DNA of 21,771 nucleotides from Chara braunii (GCA_003427395.1 BFEA01000040.1:1926662-1948432), one strand, 5' to 3'; counted from the first letter of the stretch, positions 9,601 through 17,115 are shown. The notes: generated by a model from the sequence alone, not told the origin. Translations and numbers: made by a program.

Positions 9601-10805
9601 GAGGTCCGGTGCTGAGAAAAGGGTTTCTTGAGAGAGGTCTTGACTTTGAATGGGACTTAGCCACTGATGGAAGAAGTGCTAGAGCCATCAGGAATGTCAG
9701 AGCAGCCTGTGCAGATATACTTGGTGCCCATTTCGCTGCTTCTGAGGATGATGTTGGCTCTGCTGTTTCGGCCTGTGACTGTGATCTTGGTGATGAAGAG
9801 GGGGATGGTAATCGTGGAGGAAGAGGAATTGATGTGCTTTGGTCTTGTGTGACTCCTGGAGGTAGCAGAAGGGGTAGGAGGAGCAGTAGTTCGGGAAAGA
9901 GGAACGGTGAGCAGGAGGAGAAGGAGGAGGAATGGAGATCGAGATTGATGAAGCCCAGACGTAAGGGAGGAGATGGAAGAGGAGGAGGAAGAGGAAAGGA
10001 GATGGAACTCGACAAAGGGCAAGAGGAAGGGGGGAGGAGAGAATCTGTATGCGTACTGTGGTGGCCGTCGAAGGATGGCGGAGAGGTTGCTGATGCTGTT
10101 GACCTGGCTGCTTCCAGGCTGACGTGGCGCCACAGGGCATGGTTTGCCAGTGTTCTTATCGAATCGGATGATTGGAAACTTGCAGCAGATTTGATGCATC
10201 TGCTTTTGGATAAGCTTATCCATTTGAGGAAGGAATATGGCATCAGAGGCGAAATGGAGGAGTGGCAGAATCAAGGGCCAGCAGCCACATCGTCGCTAAA
10301 TTTAGCACAACAAGAGGTGCATCGTGAAGAGGAGTCTAATCGAAGGCGAAGGAGCTTAGTCCCTCCCTCACAATCATCCTCCCCCTTTGCCGTGATTGTG
10401 GGAGAAGGGAGGGAGTTGGCCATCGCTCTCTCCGAGGTGTTGGACACATTCTCAGAGCGAATCGGTATTCGTGCTCTGCAGCAAAGTGGGGCCTGCACGC
10501 TTCGGCTTGTCAAGAACCTGCTGGAAAAGGGTGATGTCCTAACGGACATCGGGATCCTAGTCAAACTGCTGGTTCTGGTACAATCATTGGTCTCAAGTGC
10601 CAGAAGGGCTGTCATGCTTAAAGGCCTTGTTGAAGGGATTGAAAATGAGAACAAGTTGCAGAGCAATGAGGCGAAGGACCTCCTCAATGAACTCCTTCCT
10701 TTGTTGAAAAGGATTGACGACATGTACCCTGCAGAAAGCCCCGTTGTGGGAATCACACAGGGCTTGCTTAAGGCAATCCCTGACATCATAGCCGATCATT
10801 CGTGA
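6684..10805 (+). CDS. TANGO6/Rtp1-like ARM/HEAT-repeat protein, C-terminally short
   Basis: A single open frame of 1373 codons. The ATG at 6684 (A at -3) is preferred; the frame extends upstream to a GTG at 6618, an unlikely start in a eukaryote. Helical blocks resembling the TANGO6/Rtp1 family appear at residues about 188-218, 319-348, 465-492, 548-623 (AETYYSSICPQLSSILL), 664-703 (RPALGKKHFVDPLLVPL), 781-831 (MIFDLYCSVRLYL) and 1244-1373 (NELLPLLKRIDDMYP). Family members are HEAT-repeat proteins linked to RNA polymerase II assembly and import (yeast Rtp1) and to secretory organisation (fly Tango6). Between blocks lie Gly, Glu/Arg, Ser, Pro and RDRDRD low-complexity tracts. The frame stops where the family continues into RTP1_C1 and RTP1_C2, so either a downstream exon exists (possible weak donor GTGAAC at 10802) or the gene is truncated. 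Family assignment is from remembered motifs, not a search. Confidence 0.65.
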   Translation: MSSSSATSLCSSSASSSHVASSSHVAASHSGLSHHGALSEARRMLKEVASAGRRRRKPTECDTSSSPNNGSSGITHFPPKCSPASSSSSCLPSSSSSSLLLGSAAAGGAVGGGGGGTPPLSAEQDTWQVVQTCLGLLEAFGYDHTPRPCEETDKVGKGSLDLEKDKDKLEEEEKEEDEEEELNSRDRTVIWAVLELIVRWGIYPALKIELAEALAGRFTSSKGAASVAAAAAVTATKRGADVDAASAATSALGSSEHFFDHVHAVQSPGPRGLMACADALASILLKGGGGGRWEGGRREGGGGGGGGGGGGGERSSKRSRLRSLIQRRVLSHHLADVAAAYLQLIHSSEQCHVESGHDRYAHQPSSLSSSVSSPPPPPPPPPSHHHPEDKSYSYADNGRSASALTTASGPLLGKTGPACAVSAASPSSSSSSSPFSSSPLSSVSSLAGSVETSSTSLCLVERKSLEDKLSLLIERIAPEYSVEAFMALLSLPSKQERGENHEEEGERREKVGWNGMSGGGRGRGGGRSTPSPSLPSKPPAPLSADPQYTWLRRSCGRILSVVMMRPDGVASVLSRMIGYVDGGNTSLFARAAAHVASIPTTVATAETYYSSICPQLSSILLNRDRDRDRDRLPGTKKMGGGVGGGRDEEQEEERMGRSGMGESVMKNVRSAALHVACDMIRKRPALGKKHFVDPLLVPLRKWFLRMQPRGNRRSRVICVDKVLKVGRDRRSATTEEEEEGKQERNEEMQKDERREEEERKGEESEKRGEIEENEEVVEGELVECLLQVQALLTFGGKGGDVARRIVLAETRQMAPMIFDLYCSVRLYLREKAKKEELERIRRAKRVEGEEEDNREQTKDGAFRAASAATCDKESSIGNSNGERAIKGRAVGRMGGGGGDGEGGMGVSVGERVGGRLGRRERGRGGGGGGEYPGQVGVGGRIGAGVGGRMGGRIGGGLGRGEGGERGGGGGGGGGPVLRKGFLERGLDFEWDLATDGRSARAIRNVRAACADILGAHFAASEDDVGSAVSACDCDLGDEEGDGNRGGRGIDVLWSCVTPGGSRRGRRSSSSGKRNGEQEEKEEEWRSRLMKPRRKGGDGRGGGRGKEMELDKGQEEGGRRESVCVLWWPSKDGGEVADAVDLAASRLTWRHRAWFASVLIESDDWKLAADLMHLLLDKLIHLRKEYGIRGEMEEWQNQGPAATSSLNLAQQEVHREEESNRRRRSLVPPSQSSSPFAVIVGEGRELAIALSEVLDTFSERIGIRALQQSGACTLRLVKNLLEKGDVLTDIGILVKLLVLVQSLVSSARRAVMLKGLVEGIENENKLQSNEAKDLLNELLPLLKRIDDMYPAESPVVGITQGLLKAIPDIIADHS
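6733..6760. promoter_or_regulatory. Pair of palindromic G-boxes GCCACGTGGC inside the coding exon
   Basis: Two copies of GCCACGTGGC (6733-6742 and 6751-6760) lie 18 bases apart, each preceded by TCAA. They are textbook high-affinity bZIP G-boxes in plants. Regulatory use is inference; they also encode the residues SHVASSSHVA. Confidence 0.4.
8805..8814. promoter_or_regulatory. Third GCCACGTGGC palindrome, different reading frame
   Basis: The same 10-mer as at 6733 and 6751, but read here as Pro-Arg-Gly rather than His-Val-Ala. Protein sequence therefore does not explain its recurrence. Binding is not demonstrated. Confidence 0.35.
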
Positions 10806-10973
10806 ACGACCTTATGAAAACCAAATCAGTCAATGAACAAAAGGAATGAATGAATCCATACATGCACATGCAGGGCGTCCAGTATATACGGCTCTCTCTC
10901 TCGTCTTCTTTTCTCTGCCTATCTATTGATTGGTCTGCGTCGATTTGTCCCTCCAGCTGTCTGTTTGTCTGAA

Positions 10974-10976
<3 letters not shown>

Positions 10977-11015
<39 letters not shown>

Positions 11016-11057
11016 TGTGTGTGTGTACCTGTCTGTGTCTGGGTGTCTGTCTCACTA

Positions 11058-11099
<42 letters not shown>

Positions 11100-11113
11100 T
11101 GTGTGTGTGTGTG
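10977..11113. repeat. (TG)n microsatellite with an interleaved duplicated block
   Basis: TG runs (about 10977-11026 and 11060-11113) alternate with TGTACCTGTCTGTGTCTGGG, which starts at 11024 and again at 11110 (period 86). The Cys/Val-rich and Thr/His-rich frames across it are repeat artefacts. Confidence 0.95.
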
Positions 11114-11340
11114 TACCTGTCTGTGTCTGGGTGTCTGTCTCACTATCTGTCTATCTGTCTATCTGTCTATCTGTTCGCCCATCTGTCTGTTCATCTGCTG
11201 ATCCTTCTGTGTGGCTTCTTTTCTTTTCTTTTTTTTAAGAAGATGCAGGCTGTCTTTCTCCTCGTATGCGGGACGGCTGCATTTACTATGCTATTTTCTT
11301 CTCTCAATATTCTTCCATCTCACACTACCTACCTCGGACT
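11110..11340 (+). repeat. Segmental direct repeat, copy 1
   Basis: About 225 bp beginning TGTACCTGTCTGTGTCTGGG, passing through TCTG/TCTA-rich sequence, a TTTTCTTTTCTTTTTTTT tract and a unique part (ATGCAGGCTGTCTTTCTCCT). It is closely repeated at 11673-11892. The 3' flanks diverge immediately after CTACCTC. Confidence 0.9.
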
Positions 11341-11672
11341 GTGCACTCAAACTGGTCGACCCACCTTCCGATCCTGCAATGGAGTTGGCAACCCAACCAG
11401 CAAGGAACCCAGCTCCAATCGTCGGTGCAATGATCTTTCGGTTGGTCCGTTGTTACACCATCTGACCATTTTGTCTGCCGCTCTCATTGCCTGTTCATCC
11501 AATGGCATCTGTTTGTCATTCCGTCCGTCCGTCTATCCGTTGTCACCCATCGTTGGACCATCCATCTGTTTGGGTCGGCCAGTCTGTTCATCCGTTCATG
11601 TGTCTGGAAGTCCGTCCATCTGGCTGTCTATCTATCCGACTGCTCACCCACCTCTCCACTGGGCCATACATT
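11341..11672. other. Spacer between the direct repeats, no gene recognised
   Basis: Moderately complex sequence rich in CCGTCCGTC/ATCCGTTC-type short repeats. A plus-strand frame spans it and both repeat copies (10979-11746), but its composition is set by the repeats and no domain is visible. Confidence 0.6.
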
Positions 11673-11892
11673 TGTACCTGTCTGTGTCTGGGTGTCTGTC
11701 TGTCTATCTGTCTATCTGTTCGCCCATCCGTCTGTTCATCTGCTGATCCATCTGTCTGACTTCTTTTCTTTTCTTTTCTTTTTTTTAAAGAAAATGCAGG
11801 CTGTCTTTCTCCTCGTATGGGGGACGGCTGCATTTACTATGCTATTTTCTTCTCTCAATATTTTTCCATCTCACACTACCTACCTCAGGCTG
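11673..11892 (+). repeat. Segmental direct repeat, copy 2
   Basis: Second copy of 11110-11340, with a shorter TCTG/TCTA tract and a few substitutions. Its 3' edge abuts the hammerhead-like sequence at 11895, which copy 1 does not have. Confidence 0.9.
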
Positions 11893-11894
11893 GG

Positions 11895-11951
11895 CAGACT
11901 GTCGGGGTTCAACCTCCTGATGAGTCGGTGAAAGTCTGAAGAAACAGTCTG
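11895..11951 (+). ncRNA. Candidate type III hammerhead ribozyme
   Basis: All core elements appear in the correct order. Stem III is CAGACTGT (11895-11902) with ACAGTCTG (11944-11951), 8 perfect pairs. The GTC cleavage triplet ends at C11903. Stem I is a small hairpin (11904-11916: GGGG with CCTC, one G-U pair, loop TTCAA). The CUGAUGA core is 11917-11923. Stem II is 11924-11940 and the GAAA core is 11941-11944. The one defect is the stem II closing position: G11924 faces A11940 where the canonical pair is G-C. The next pairs (U-A, C-G, G-U, G-C) are intact around the loop TGAAAGT. Predicted cut is after 11903. It may be active, weakened or a recently decayed copy. It lies 1.1 kb downstream of, and in the same sense as, the TANGO6-like frame. 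Confidence 0.6.
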
Positions 11952-11970
11952 GCACAGTCGTGCTTTTTTT
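11951..11970 (+). other. Small hairpin followed by a T run, 3' of the hammerhead candidate
   Basis: GCAC (11952-11955) and GTGC (11960-11963) form a 4-bp hairpin immediately followed by seven T. It resembles an RNA polymerase III stop, but T runs are common here and this may be chance. Confidence 0.25.
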
Positions 11971-12010
11971 GAGTGTATAGTGAATATGACAACACACCCA
12001 CATTATAGTA

Positions 12011-12135
12011 CTGCACATATCTGGCCTTCGCGCACATACATCTCGCGATACAGTTACACAGAGCACACATAGACTGCACATATCTGGCCTTCGGGCACAT
12101 ACATCTCGCGATACAGTTACACAGAGCACACATAG
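12011..12135. repeat. 63-bp tandem repeat, two units
   Basis: Units start CTGCACATATCTGGCCTTCG at 12011 and 12074 and are nearly identical. The CCTTCGGGCA and CATACAT words continue in degraded form to about 12200, suggesting an older array. The minus-strand frames show the same duplicated peptide and are probably not genes. Confidence 0.9.
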
Positions 12136-12239
12136 CCTTCGGGCAGATACAAAACGCATGGCCCTATGGGCGCATACAACAAACATACATAGCCTCTGGG
12201 CACACGCACATACACACAACTACGATACTGGGCTGGGGG

Positions 12240-12753
12240 AGTCTATCAGGTATATGACGGGGTCTACTCACGCATGGCTTAGCTCTAGGGTAGGGGTAGG
12301 GATATAAGTCGCTCCGGCTAGTCTGAGTTCCGCCTAGCCTTGGGTAAGCTAGGGGAAGGACGGTAGGATGTATCCGCGGGTGCTGGCCTGCCTTGCTTAG
12401 GTAATCCTGCAGGGTAGACTCTCTGAATTGGGCCTGTAGAAGATTGCATGAGCCTGGCGTCCGAAGTTCCCGTACGGCAAGGTTCGTCCACTTCCGCTTC
12501 CATCAGGGCTGGCAGGTTGGCCCAGCCTTGGTGCTTGTCACTGCTGTCTGGTCCAAGTTGCCCTCGATACTGGTAGGATGATGGTCCTGAGTGCTGGTCA
12601 CACTGAGGTAGGATAGTAGGGACAGGGGGTGCACTGGGAGTATTAACGTGGGGATGGGTAGGATAGGTGGCCTATCCTGTTAGGACAACCATTGGCTGCC
12701 GCATCCAGCAATCACCGCGGGTCTGGTCCTTGGCCTCTACAACACCCTGGGTT
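12240..12753. other. Non-coding stretch ending in an A run
   Basis: No gene recognised. The word GGTAGGAT/GTAGGATA recurs (about 12363, 12572, 12611 and 12658), and the stretch ends in CACCCTGGGTT then 22 A. This looks like a further poly(A)-tailed retroposon, but it has no clear match elsewhere in the window. Confidence 0.35.
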
Positions 12754-12775
12754 AAAAAAAAAAAAAAAAAAAAAA
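12754..12775 (+). repeat. Poly(A) run
   Basis: 22 consecutive A, possibly the tail of a retroposed sequence on the plus strand. Confidence 0.8.
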
Positions 12776-13004
12776 CCACCCACATTCCTTCCTACTTTCT
12801 CTTGCGCTACTAGTAAATGAATAAGAAAGAGCATCATTAAAAGAACAGACAAAATATAAGCTGAGATCTGAAGTAAAATGAACAGGAGTAACCTTCCCAT
12901 TTACTCTTGCCTCCTTTTATGATGTGCAAGTGGGTCGTTATGGCACACGGGAATGTGGGCAGCTCGAGCTCAACCACAATCAATGTGATGAGACATGAGA
13001 AGCA

Positions 13005-13215
13005 CAGTAAAAGGGGAGTCGCAAGAACAAATGAAAGGGGCACCCCCCAAAGGCCAAAGGGGTACCCCCAAAAAAGCCAAAGTTAACAGTTGAGGAAGGG
13101 ATTTAAACCAGTAAAAGGGGAGTTGCAAGAACAAATGAAAGGGGTACCACCCAAAAAGCCAAAGGGGTACCCCCAAAAAAGCCTAAGCGAACACTGTTAA
13201 GAAAGGGATTTAAAC
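13005..13215. repeat. 104-bp tandem repeat, two units
   Basis: Units begin CAGTAAAAGGGGAGT at 13005 and 13109 and end near GGAAGGGATTTAAAC / GAAAGGGATTTAAAC. Inside each unit AAAGGGGTACC-type words recur, so the unit itself arose from a shorter duplication. No gene recognised in the flanking 12776-13004 and 13216-13480. Confidence 0.9.
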
Positions 13216-13898
13216 GCTCCTATTATGCTCCATGGTGCTTGCTATAGAGGTAAAACTGTCTCATTGTTGGATTGTTGCAAACTGAGTGTGTTCGTTGTGC
13301 AATGAATCCACTCAATGAGAAGCTCATTAATGCCGAAATACAAAATGTGTTAGCGCAGAATCAATGTGTCTTGAAATCGTTCGTTAAACCATATTCATCA
13401 TCCAAGTGGCATCCCACTGTCAAATGCACAGAGAAGAAGTAGAGGAGAGAGGGAGGTGAGACTTAGAGGGTGAGAGAGAGAGTTTCCACCATCATCGTTG
13501 AGCAGAGAACACTTGCTGCCCACTTCCTCATCAAGCGTTGCCTCCCAACTCGCCATGTCAGCAACAGATCCACTCTGGCATTCTCTGACAATAAGCAGGT
13601 TAAAGCAAGCCGCCCATCCTCCAGCCATGTCAGTGGTGGCTTAGGAGGATGGCGCAGATCCTTCCTTCGGAGATGAACAGTAAAGCACAGTGTCGACACA
13701 GTCAAACAGGTAAGCTTTCCTTCCTCTATCGAACCAGTCTCACAGCTGTGATCCTTCCTCCTCCTCGCCCACTCCCATCAATGTTGGAATCAGTGTGGCC
13801 CCAGCCATGTCAGCATAATCAAGTGCGGTGCTGGCACCGACGACAGAGAATGGTGCCAGCATAAAGCTCTGGCAGTCTTGCGTCGTCGCATCAACGTT

Positions 13899-13938
13899 AA
13901 GCCAGCGACAAGCCAGCGTCGAGCCAGCGTCAAGCAGC
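13899..13938. repeat. 11-bp tandem repeat, about 3.5 units
   Basis: AAGCCAGCGAC, AAGCCAGCGTC and GAGCCAGCGTC follow head to tail, then a partial AAGCAGC. The surrounding 13480-14390 has overlapping open frames on both strands without a recognisable domain. Confidence 0.85.
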
Positions 13939-14390
13939 ATGTACAAGATTGAATGTCGTCCATTAGGGACTGGGTCAACTTGATAAGTTGACGTGCGTTG
14001 ACCGACCTCTGGTCTCTCACATACGATGGCCCAGATCGTTCGTCAGCCAATGGTCTGGATTCCGTACAGTTGCAGAAACCAAAGTATCCCTCTTGGGCTT
14101 GATCTCATTCGGATATCTCCAAACAACCAGAGGTGTGTATCGGATCTGTGGCCGAGGTTTGGTTCGGGTCTGTGTGACACCCTGTACGAATAAGGGGCGT
14201 CCGTACGGCCCACACGGCTGTACGTACGGCCGTATGAGCCATTTTGACGGCCTTCCTGGGGGGGGTCTGACATGTGAAAGGGTGGGGGGGGTTCTGACAT
14301 GTGAAGGGGTGCACACACGTGCGCGCGCTGAGAGACAGACAGAGAGAGAGGGAGCGCACACTCTAACATAGCTGTGCGCCTATGTGCGAG

Positions 14391-14443
14391 TTTTTTTTTT
14401 TTTTTTTTGAATCAATCAATCAATCAAGCATTCGATCAATCAA

Positions 14444-14486
<43 letters not shown>
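14391..14486. repeat. Poly(T) run and (CAAT)n microsatellite
   Basis: 18 T (14391-14408) followed by tetranucleotide CAAT/TCAA repeats to 14486, interrupted near 14430-14445. Confidence 0.95.
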
Positions 14487-14487
<1 letters not shown>

Positions 14488-14571
14488 TTTTATTTCTCCA
14501 CTTTTTTATTCCCGTTTTGATTATTATTATATTTTTTTAATATAAGAAAAGATAAAAAAATAAAATAATAA

Positions 14572-14612
14572 ATATGGGGGTGTAGAGTTTGAAAAGCTCT
14601 ACATCCCCATAT
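14572..14612. repeat. 16-bp hairpin with a single mismatch
   Basis: ATATGGGGGTGTAGAG (14572-14587) and CTCTACATCCCCATAT (14597-14612) pair at 15 of 16 positions (the other is G-T) around a 9-base loop. The foldback sits in AT-rich DNA and is followed by TA repeats and T runs. Confidence 0.85.
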
Positions 14613-15119
14613 GTATATATATATTTTTTTTCGTTTTTTTTGTGGGGGGGGTTCGTCATTTTGTAAGCGATTGTTAATACGGCTGTACGACCGTTCATAT
14701 GGCTGTATGACCAGAGCTTCGTACGACATACGGCTTTGTATCTCAAGTCGAGGTTGACTGTTGACTTTCCCAAGGTCAACTGCCTCGGTTTGGGCTTTTG
14801 AAGGTCTGTTTTGGCTTGGCTTTGGGTTCCCCTTAGTGGTGGCCCTTCGTGTAAGCATTCTCATGACTTAGGGCGTGATTTTGACCCATGTTTTGGGCCT
14901 TTAACCAAAAGTGGCCACCCAAAGCCCACGACTGATGCATACTTGAGCCGAGTTAGTCCATTCCATACGGCCCAAGTTTGAGTTCCATCGCAAAACTATT
15001 TTTTTTAGGTTCGGTTATCTTTTAACCCATTGCTCATATGCAGCGACAATGTCAAGTGCAGTAGGTAGAAGTTATTTCTTAGTAAACCATCTTGATTCTG
15101 ATTTAGGTTGAGTCTTGAA
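14613..15119. other. Non-coding stretch, possible gypsy 3' flank
   Basis: No gene recognised. It lies just downstream (minus strand) of the integrase/chromodomain remnant, so part may be the element's untranslated region or LTR. No LTR boundary or polypurine tract can be placed, and the matching LTR would lie outside the window. Confidence 0.3.
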
Positions 15120-15945
15120 CTTCATCTTGTACTGCTTTTATGTTCCAGAACTTCCAGTATTCGTTCGACTTCATATCTTTCATTCATGCAAGGAGGAAAT
15201 ATGGATGGTCGATTGGGAAACGTATGACCTTGTACATATGGTAGCAATTTGGAGGCGTGAAAGACGGGATACGTCTTGAGGTGAGGGGGTATGTCAATTC
15301 GATATGACGGTCCATCTGCGTCCCCTATCACCTTGAGAACTTTTCAGGGTTCGTAGTAGACAGGTAACAATATTTGAGACACATTCTTTTAAAGGGAAAA
15401 TTCTTTAGACTTTACCCTGGGATGGTCGGCGATGCTTATTTGCTTGTTCGCTCATCCGCATTTGGGCTTTCTGAATATTTTCCTTTGCTTTAACTATGTC
15501 TTGTTTATGGAGAATTGTAAATTCTCTTGTACCCGGGAAAAGTCGTCGGACTTGTTCCCAGTAGTCAAAGCACCAATGAAACGTTTCGGCATCCAACCTT
15601 TATGAAGTCTCTTATGCGTTCGATCTGTCACAGTGTGAACACTATCGTTGTAAACACTTGCAATTTTATATAAGTTCTCGTCCCAATCAATCTGCCAGTG
15701 ATCCGTAACCATACATACGAAAAAGTCGTTGGCACAATCTGTTCATCTGCTCAGTTTGGCTAATTTGTTTCAGGATCATATCTAGTGGACGACATGATCA
15801 ATCTTGTGCTATACGCTTCCGTCAACATTTGTCATTGCTGGCCAGTGAACCATACCTCCCAATCAGAGATGATGGTTTCAAAAACCCATACCCGAAAACC
15901 CATCGCATCTGGAATTTCTAGATGACGAGTTTCCTTATGGAGCCC
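15120..15945 (-). pseudogene. Ty3/gypsy integrase C-terminal half with chromodomain, degraded
   Basis: Read on the minus strand from 15945 in shifting frames. A linker-like piece (GLHKETRHLEIPDA) is followed by an integrase-core piece (ETIISDWEVWFTG, matching the usual TIISDRD...FT block with the second catalytic Asp), QTEQMNR..FRMY and TDHWQIDWDENLYKIA. The GPY-type module follows (GPSYRIDIPPHLKTYPVFHA), then YEVERILEVLEHK, the start of a chromodomain. Stops and frameshifts separate these blocks. The zinc finger and first catalytic Asp are missing: the sequence jumps from linker to second Asp. The chromodomain places it among chromoviruses. It once continued from the pol at 19510-21540. Confidence 0.8.
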
Positions 15946-15952
15946 TGTTCCC

Positions 15953-15979
15953 AAAAAAAAAAAAAAAAAAAAAAAAAAA
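15953..15979 (+). repeat. Poly(A) run at the left edge of the insert in the gypsy element
   Basis: 27 A separate the gypsy integrase remnant from about 3.5 kb of foreign sequence. The right edge (19442-19482) is also A-rich on the same strand. Confidence 0.85.
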
Positions 15980-16660
15980 GCCTATCCATTCGTGGTCGTG
16001 GCGTCCTTACCTGCGGCACCCTTTTTTGAATTCCGGCGGTGCTTCGAATTGCATCTGCGGATGGCGTGGATCGTTGTCTTCTGTTGCCCCCAGCTTTTTC
16101 CGCCTGACCTCCACGGACATTGCTACCTCCAGTCTGACATCGCCTTCCAACTTCCCCCTCGTATTCTGCGACATGCGGCTGCTTCGATTTCTGGCCGGTT
16201 CACAGGCGGGACAGCGAAGTTTGCACACTCCGCATCAAGGCCATTCGGGTGCTCGAGTGCAAGGAGTAGAGGAAGACAGTGGTGTTCGCCACTGCCATCA
16301 CATGTTGTGGGTGCGAGGGGTCTCCATGGCGGGAGACTCTCAGCAGCGTTGATCTTCATGCTACAAAGAATGCTCAGCGGACGTCTCGCCTTACCTTGGA
16401 TCATTCGGGAGGTTGAAGACGGTCAGGGTGCAGCATCCTCGTCATGTGTGCAGCCAGCCGGTCCTCCAATTGCCCTGTCTGAGCATGCACGGCACGAACG
16501 TGAAGTTCCTGCGATTGCTCCGAGGGATTGCTGCAAGGTATCTGTCATGGTGGTATGCTGTCGTCCGTGCTGGGGTGAGAAGATCCGCGAAGGTCCGGTG
16601 TCGAAGGAGAGGGGGGCGGGGGGGGGGGGGGGGGTCCTGTAGTTGTTGGCATTGCTTACC
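15980..16660. other. Unassigned sequence inside the gypsy-interrupting insert
   Basis: A plus-strand frame (15992-16642, 216 codons) and minus-strand frames overlap. The plus frame is Cys/Arg/Ser-rich and ends in a 17-G run (16618-16634). A minus frame has CKLRCPAC near 16220, which could belong to a zinc-binding peptide, but frames break within about 70 codons. I cannot name a family; it may be a decayed gene or random open sequence. Confidence 0.3.
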
Positions 16661-16825
16661 CTCCGTCGTTTTTTTTTTGGGAAAACGGGCCCAGTGCCTA
16701 AGGCTCAAATTATAAGGTCGAATACAACACAAACACACGACTCCTCCCATTAGGGCTTGAAGAGCCTCAACCACTGCTCCCATAGAGACAGCTTCCCTAT
16801 TCGGCAGAGATATAGTACTGGCAAG

Positions 16826-17115
16826 GGGCATTGATTGCTTCCCAATAAGGAAGGATTAACCCCACTCCACACAAAATCAAAAACTCTACCCTGCTTAGCT
16901 TCGACTGCGACTATTCAGACCGCTTGGCACAGTAAGAAGTAGTAGGNGGGGAGAATAGCAGGACAAAGAGGGTCTGCNTTGGACAAAATTCCAAGTCTAA
17001 CCCTAGGTANTTTAATCCNAAGTCANAACCCGCAGTTGGGCATTGATTGCTTCCCCACTAGGGAAGGACTACCCCCGCTGCATGCCAGAATCGAACTCTG
17101 CCCTACCATAGTTTC
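16826..17115. repeat. Direct repeat, period 212, in a low-quality stretch
   Basis: GGGCATTGATTGCTTCCC occurs at 16826-16843 and 17038-17055, with looser similarity over about 75 bases downstream (GAAGGA(T/C)TA, then ACTCT(A/G)CCCT). Ambiguous N bases occur at 16947, 16978, 17010, 17019, 17026, 17265-17266 and 17279-17280. On the minus strand the second unit contains GAGTTCGATTCTGG, close to a tRNA B-box, so a tRNA-derived SINE is possible. Confidence 0.6.

Noticed and set aside
9161-10243. 360-codon minus-strand open frame, Pro/Ser-rich
   Set aside because: It is antisense to the GGA-rich coding exon. Its Pro/Ser/Leu composition is what reading GGA/GAG tracts in reverse produces, and it has no domain.
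10979-11746. 255-codon plus-strand frame with Cys-Val repeats
   Set aside because: Generated by (TG)n and TCTG-type repeats. The duplicated tail follows the DNA duplication rather than protein constraint.
11842-12219. Cys-rich 125-codon minus-strand frame with a duplicated peptide
   Set aside because: The duplication is the 63-bp DNA tandem repeat and the Cys/Val codons come from CACACA-type sequence; no gene evidence.
12011-13215. Tandem repeats considered as a CRISPR array
   Set aside because: Only two long adjacent units each, without spacers, in eukaryotic repeat-rich DNA.
14183-14240. CGTACGG-rich stretch after CACCCTG considered as another hAT-like end
   Set aside because: No matching opposite terminus or 8-bp duplication was found, and the similarity to 3300-3390 is limited to short CGTACGG words.
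16721-16790. A- and B-box-like words considered as a tRNA gene
   Set aside because: The boxes are too close together, and no cloverleaf can be drawn.
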